Origin: Tritrichomonas musculus
Taxonomy: Eukaryota > Parabasalia > Tritrichomonadida > Tritrichomonadidae
Length of the DNA stretch: 64,000 bases
Direction of reading: 5' to 3'
Assembly (NCBI GenBank): GCA_039105265.1
Contig: JAPFFF010000012.1
Span: forward strand, 558,001 to 622,000
The stretch's first letter is position 1. Each line of letters opens with the position of its first letter. The notes beneath the pieces were generated by a model. It had not been told where the DNA came from. It worked only from the letters and a program-made list of their open reading frames with translations, and did not search any database. The translations under genes and the position numbers were made by a program. Below are positions 60,701 through 64,000 of this stretch, piece after piece.

Positions 60701-63700
60701 GGTTGAATTTGTTATAATTCTAGAGAAATAAAGAGTCAATATCTCAGAACGATGTAATTCACAAACTCCACTGAAATAACAATTAATTATTTCAATTGGT
60801 AAATGATAAAAATTCTCAAAATGAAAAGGAGGAACAAAATTTGATTGTTGCAATTGAACATTTGAAGAAGGAATTAAATCAAATCTACCTGAAACATCAC
60901 AAACACGATAATAATCAGCAAGCTTTTGTGGTGAACTATAAACAGAACGATTTAAAGGAACAATTGAATAGTTCGGATATTCAGTTAATAAAATGTCTGT
61001 TTCACGCAAATCTTTGAAGACAGGATATGAATTTCTAGTCCGAATATTTGGAGTGGAAATGATTTCTTTTGTAGTTCTTCCTTGCTCAAGTATATCTCTT
61101 GAATATTTAACGATATCCATTGTATCTTCTTCTTTATCATCAAGTGTCAGCATTGAGAATTTTGTTTGTGTTTCATCAATTTCAGTTTTGAATAATTTGT
61201 TTCCAAATCGTTTTAACATTTTGATTGGATTCTGGCCAAAATGAATGTTCTTTTGAAAACAGTCTGTTTGAGCTTTCATTGTGCACATGTAATTGCACAC
61301 CGAATTCCTCTTCATTAAAGCAATGAATGAACATCTAGATTTCTCAGGAAGAACGCATGAAAATACACGATGACGATTAGTTGAAGTTGCAAAAGCAACT
61401 TTATTTTTAGAAGGAAGAAAACGACATTCTAAAATTATGTCATTTTGCAAATCAAATTGTCTTGCTTTTTTCCCGTTGATACAAAAAGCTCTCTCTTTAG
61501 CAGAATAAGTTATCGAAACCAAATGATTTTGGTCGACAGAATGAGTAACAACACCAAAAATATGACACATTTCAGCTGCGTTTCCAATTTGAATAGAAAA
61601 ATAGCTTGCATTTGTGTCATCCAAAATTGAACTAATAAAAATATGAGGACAAAAACGAGCTTCCATTATTTTTGGTGTTAATAAATAATCATCATCAAAA
61701 ACAAGTTGATTTATTGATGTATGAAATAAAACAGGCCTGACAGGTGAGCCAACAAAAATTCCTTTTGTTGGTGTCACTAATGATTTTTTCAATAAGGAGA
61801 GGATTAAAGGAACACTTGTTTTAAAGATGAATTTATTAATTCCATGAATTTTCATTCTTGAATAGAATGTGTTTGAAAAGTCAGATCCATGTTCAGTATC
61901 AAGAATGTTTTCTTTGACGCATTCGAGAGCAAAGAAAGTGAACAAACAATCAGAGTAAACTTTCATTTGTGTTGATGATGCCAATTCAAAAATTGAATAA
62001 GGAATATCAATGTTATTAAACAAAGACAAGTTATAAGGAATCATTTCTGTTGTTCGAATATTATTAGATGAATTATCAAGTTTATGAAGGACCAATTGTT
62101 GATTATTTATTGGTAACAAAATTCCAATAAATTCATTAGTTCTTTCATTCAATGAAAGTGCAAAATAAGACTTGTTTTCATTTGTATTAATAATCGTATT
62201 CGGCCTCTTTATTGAGATGATATTCGACATAATAACAAGCATTGCATAAAGTTGCTTCATGTAATTTTGATCACTTAATTGAACAGACTTTGTCAATGAT
62301 TTGAAATAATCATTGATGATCGATGAAATTTCAAAATCTTTTACTAACATTAAACGTCGAACCAATTGAACAAGTTCTAATGCACAAGCTTGTTGTGATG
62401 TTGGTGTTCTACAAAATTCATTATTTATTGCATCATTTAATCGGCCGATAGGAACAGCAATATTCAAAATTTTTTCATTTGTTGAGCCACAAAAAACAGA
62501 TCCAATCATGTTCATTATTGACTGCAAATCTTTTATGAATTCTTCTTGATCTACTCTTACTTCAACCAAAAGATGTTCATATAATAAAAGTGTCAAACCG
62601 TGAAATTTCGGTTCACCAACCATTCCAATTATGTTCATTATATTCGGAATAATATCTGGGACAAAACCGCCATGCATTATTGCATGAGCAAGAGTGAATG
62701 ACAATGAATTTTTCAGGCTCGTTTCTTGAAGAATTGTTGAAATAACGGTTACTTCATTTGAATCTTTTATCAACAATTTTGCATCACAAATGATACGATA
62801 GAAATAACAAAGAAAAGTGACGCTTGATTTAAAAATGGTTTTTGGCAAATCTTTTGATCTGAGAACCAATCGGCCAAATAAAACAGACAGAGAATCAGTG
62901 ATGATTCTTTGTGTTTGTTGTGGATCGGCTGATTTTGCAACCATTATTAAAATGATACAAATGAACGATAGGAATGCGTTAGGTGGCATTTTTGAGAAAT
63001 ATTCAAGAACGTTCTGAACAAACAGCATCACTTTTTTGGCATCAATTTTTACATGCTTTATTAATAATTCAAATGAGTCAAGAATATCTGAGTTTTCAGA
63101 AAGATACATTAAAAACGAATACAAACACGAATTTGGAAAACTTTTCATAAAAACATAATCAATCATTTGAATGAACATTGAAAGATTAATTTGAACATCT
63201 TTCAACCGATTTTGTGCTAATACAATTTCAGAGATTTGAATGCTGTTATTGATGAAATTTGAAATGTCTTTAATTTGACTCTTTTCTGATGTATATTGAA
63301 GTAAAAAGTGGCACTTTTCTTCAATATTTTTGTATGATTGAAGATAGTCTGTTTGATCTTCTTTTTGTTTCTTCGATCTCAAATTCGAACGAATTCGATA
63401 AACAGATTGAATGATCTGTCTCAATTCAGATGAAATTTTGATTTCACTTTTTGATTGAATTTTGCCTTTAATTTCAATGAATTCTTCAGTTGATTCTGAT
63501 TGATAAACAATTGCTAAAAAGATGAGCTTTTCAATTTTCTTATCTTCATTTGATAGACGTTTATTCATTGGATTTGACACTTTTGAATACAAAACATCAA
63601 TTATCTGTGTCAATTCGTCATCGTTGATGTGATTCTTAAAGACATCAGAAACCGTTTTTTCTTCCTCAATTTTAATATCAAGAAATTGCTCATATTTATC

Positions 63701-64000
63701 AAATAATTCATGATCAGTGAAAGTCAAAATTTGCTTGAAAAGTTGTGCATAAAGAAAGAATATGTCAAAAAAGAAGAGAAAGAAAGGATTCAGTTCATTA
63801 AGTGAAAGTTTATCATGCTGAATGCAAACTTTCAATAAAGGAAGAAGCAGCTTTAATAATTCTCTCGGAAATGATGGTGAAATAACGGTTAATTTTAATA
63901 AAATAATCAATTTTCGAAACATGAAAACAAAAAGTGAATTCTCAAAATTTGAGATTGAATTAATCGTTGGAATTAATAAAGTAATGCTTTGAAACATCAA
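57782..64000 (-). CDS. HECT-type E3 ubiquitin ligase (C-terminal 2072 residues, 5' end outside window)
   Basis: The frame is open to the window edge, so the N-terminus is missing. The C-terminal 370 residues form a HECT domain. It starts around KVKPFYVVFKNENGIDAGGLRRELASEL, continues with FWNFLITGNLTIEDIYDID, and has the catalytic Cys at residue 2040 of this fragment in LPSSSTCFFRLHLPPFSS (codon 57881-57883). The large upstream part is helical, like the solenoids of giant HECT ligases. A beta-rich stretch near 790-930 may be SPRY/concanavalin-like (weak). It transfers ubiquitin through a thioester to the Cys. The C-terminus (TFENS) is slightly longer than in NEDD4-type enzymes. The convergent broken caspase gene ends about 200 nt away. 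Confidence 0.92.
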   Translation of the reverse strand: MMFQSITLLIPTINSISNFENSLFVFMFRKLIILLKLTVISPSFPRELLKLLLPLLKVCIQHDKLSLNELNPFFLFFFDIFFLYAQLFKQILTFTDHELFDKYEQFLDIKIEEEKTVSDVFKNHINDDELTQIIDVLYSKVSNPMNKRLSNEDKKIEKLIFLAIVYQSESTEEFIEIKGKIQSKSEIKISSELRQIIQSVYRIRSNLRSKKQKEDQTDYLQSYKNIEEKCHFLLQYTSEKSQIKDISNFINNSIQISEIVLAQNRLKDVQINLSMFIQMIDYVFMKSFPNSCLYSFLMYLSENSDILDSFELLIKHVKIDAKKVMLFVQNVLEYFSKMPPNAFLSFICIILIMVAKSADPQQTQRIITDSLSVLFGRLVLRSKDLPKTIFKSSVTFLCYFYRIICDAKLLIKDSNEVTVISTILQETSLKNSLSFTLAHAIMHGGFVPDIIPNIMNIIGMVGEPKFHGLTLLLYEHLLVEVRVDQEEFIKDLQSIMNMIGSVFCGSTNEKILNIAVPIGRLNDAINNEFCRTPTSQQACALELVQLVRRLMLVKDFEISSIINDYFKSLTKSVQLSDQNYMKQLYAMLVIMSNIISIKRPNTIINTNENKSYFALSLNERTNEFIGILLPINNQQLVLHKLDNSSNNIRTTEMIPYNLSLFNNIDIPYSIFELASSTQMKVYSDCLFTFFALECVKENILDTEHGSDFSNTFYSRMKIHGINKFIFKTSVPLILSLLKKSLVTPTKGIFVGSPVRPVLFHTSINQLVFDDDYLLTPKIMEARFCPHIFISSILDDTNASYFSIQIGNAAEMCHIFGVVTHSVDQNHLVSITYSAKERAFCINGKKARQFDLQNDIILECRFLPSKNKVAFATSTNRHRVFSCVLPEKSRCSFIALMKRNSVCNYMCTMKAQTDCFQKNIHFGQNPIKMLKRFGNKLFKTEIDETQTKFSMLTLDDKEEDTMDIVKYSRDILEQGRTTKEIISTPNIRTRNSYPVFKDLRETDILLTEYPNYSIVPLNRSVYSSPQKLADYYRVCDVSGRFDLIPSSNVQLQQSNFVPPFHFENFYHLPIEIINCYFSGVCELHRSEILTLYFSRIITNSTDVFASLNYFSITTSMIIYFVTNVLLLLEPIKITNLAENKSPIDFESFNGLETCARIDMFDYFTCLTKIIHSFEQTKRYEFIKAWFEKLDKDFHNKYMHFATSQNSSLITMNTSIVGKTQTFSQDDANGWIIFPMQFGLIRMPAIYSRHLIYPKTFYDNSTYAYCKGKSLTIGINPGDDNAITGITYGILPFCQESNESLFYSFYQLAVSFKYFVLFSYKDLNESQRLNLMSFLFDSIVAGSPFFYSHCDEIFSFLKNKITLSFTPDYISRLNIFIASVYKLQNESINHFIDEQISLFDDSKASVFKYFVSDSEKVPSKISLPHPVIPHSINSTTFNPSTFLVLMSRVLLNKSRNEEFPFHLILNEWSYSFSLFPQCELSFIESNVLQIIFTAFVPSSFRLVDQDYNGNEIVYVSFTNDFTNDYTQATMKSIETSVKKAPAKLVDPKNLTKIFVMFPNQETASQRNFIVVSNGLADSDYLPQLVYECRSLFKKDMFEFSNNFTVDDDQHILMKIDINKFNENRISTRLWPGIISTLDTRVHKPYMLFLRGIYLIALNFICLKHPSLMTKTSFSQFRPFISVLFSMNRFLQMIDDHSKETFVKLHIDRQAGLDVRNGLTKNINRSMIGQFTRYYIQSKQDFMNKVKPFYVVFKNENGIDAGGLRRELASELIKDINEEKIGLFIKTPNGRNHEGKYQEYKIPSPDPVISSSWRFYEAIGALISIGIRTRIQQPDLLFPPLFWNFLITGNLTIEDIYDIDKSYKNLVTNIFLDAKKMSDDEFERQYSSISFLNSRGNQIKVGSLSSLFSSRKIKKDNCQRIIAECNEARLSELRIPLESIRAGFWENMNFQQPLFVTPNLIELLACGDRIISSEKLKSSLSFDWNVPMQQRRFIKEVIDRMTNDQRRKLIQFSTGISTLSENKINVDYLDYPVDQRLPSSSTCFFRLHLPPFSSAEKMYNALDIAINETGTFENS

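Overview
The window reads as nuclear DNA of a flagellated anaerobic protist, most likely a parabasalid close to Tritrichomonas foetus. This rests on several things seen together: a eukaryotic ribosomal protein S6e, two ciliary genes (CFAP58 and IFT80), a eukaryotic tRNA-Gln(TTG), very AT-rich spacers, apparently intron-free genes with standard TAA/TGA stops, and the families that trichomonads have expanded (BspA-like leucine-rich repeats, DUF3447/ankyrin proteins, kinase-Sel1 fusions, BTB plus F5/8C proteins, small caspase-like proteases, Tc1/mariner transposons). The species assignment is inference.

Layout. 1-5.7 kb: RPS6, a lipid-anchored caspase-like protease and CFAP58. 5.7-11.5 kb: a decayed virus-like or Maverick-type insertion with low-complexity CAATCAA-rich arrays and a Tc1/mariner transposon (9111-10407) inside it. 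11.9-14.3 kb: a TCF25/Rqc1 homologue, a Pro/Tyr-rich small protein and tRNA-Gln. 14.6-17.9 kb: one ORF joining a protein kinase, Sel1-like repeats, BspA-type LRRs and a Rab-like GTPase. 18.2-20.2 kb: a decayed DUF3447/ankyrin gene. 20.4-21.8 kb: an unrecognised helical protein. 22.1-28.3 kb: a giant type I membrane protein with two tandem glycoside-hydrolase-like ectodomains. 28.8-37.8 kb: a Fe-S DHOD-like oxidoreductase, IFT80, two small unknown proteins and a Sec23-like coat protein. 39-46 kb: a small CaaX protein, a second caspase-like paralogue, a kinase-Sel1 gene and a BTB/F5-8C gene. 46.6-57.6 kb: a rearranged accessory block with a BspA gene carrying one stop, a broken kinase/pseudokinase/nucleotidyltransferase composite, a copied Sel1 tail, a DUF3447-ankyrin-BspA chimera and a broken caspase-like gene. 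57.8-64 kb: the C-terminal 2072 residues of a HECT ubiquitin ligase that runs off the window.

Housekeeping genes (RPS6, CFAP58, TCF25, IFT80, Sec23, HECT) alternate with accessory genes. The accessory genes combine a limited set of parts: kinase, Sel1, LRR, ankyrin, GTPase and nucleotidyltransferase. The most unusual object is the kinase-Sel1-LRR-Rab fusion, whose GTPase has Leu at the position of the catalytic Gln. Next are the kinase-pseudokinase-NMNAT-like composite, the half-dead tandem hydrolase, and the AT-rich inserts that recur at one phase of the ankyrin repeats. A short GAAAAAGT element lies about 20-60 nt upstream of several starts and helps choose them. Starts were moved to the first plausible ATG where the longest ORF began at TTG.
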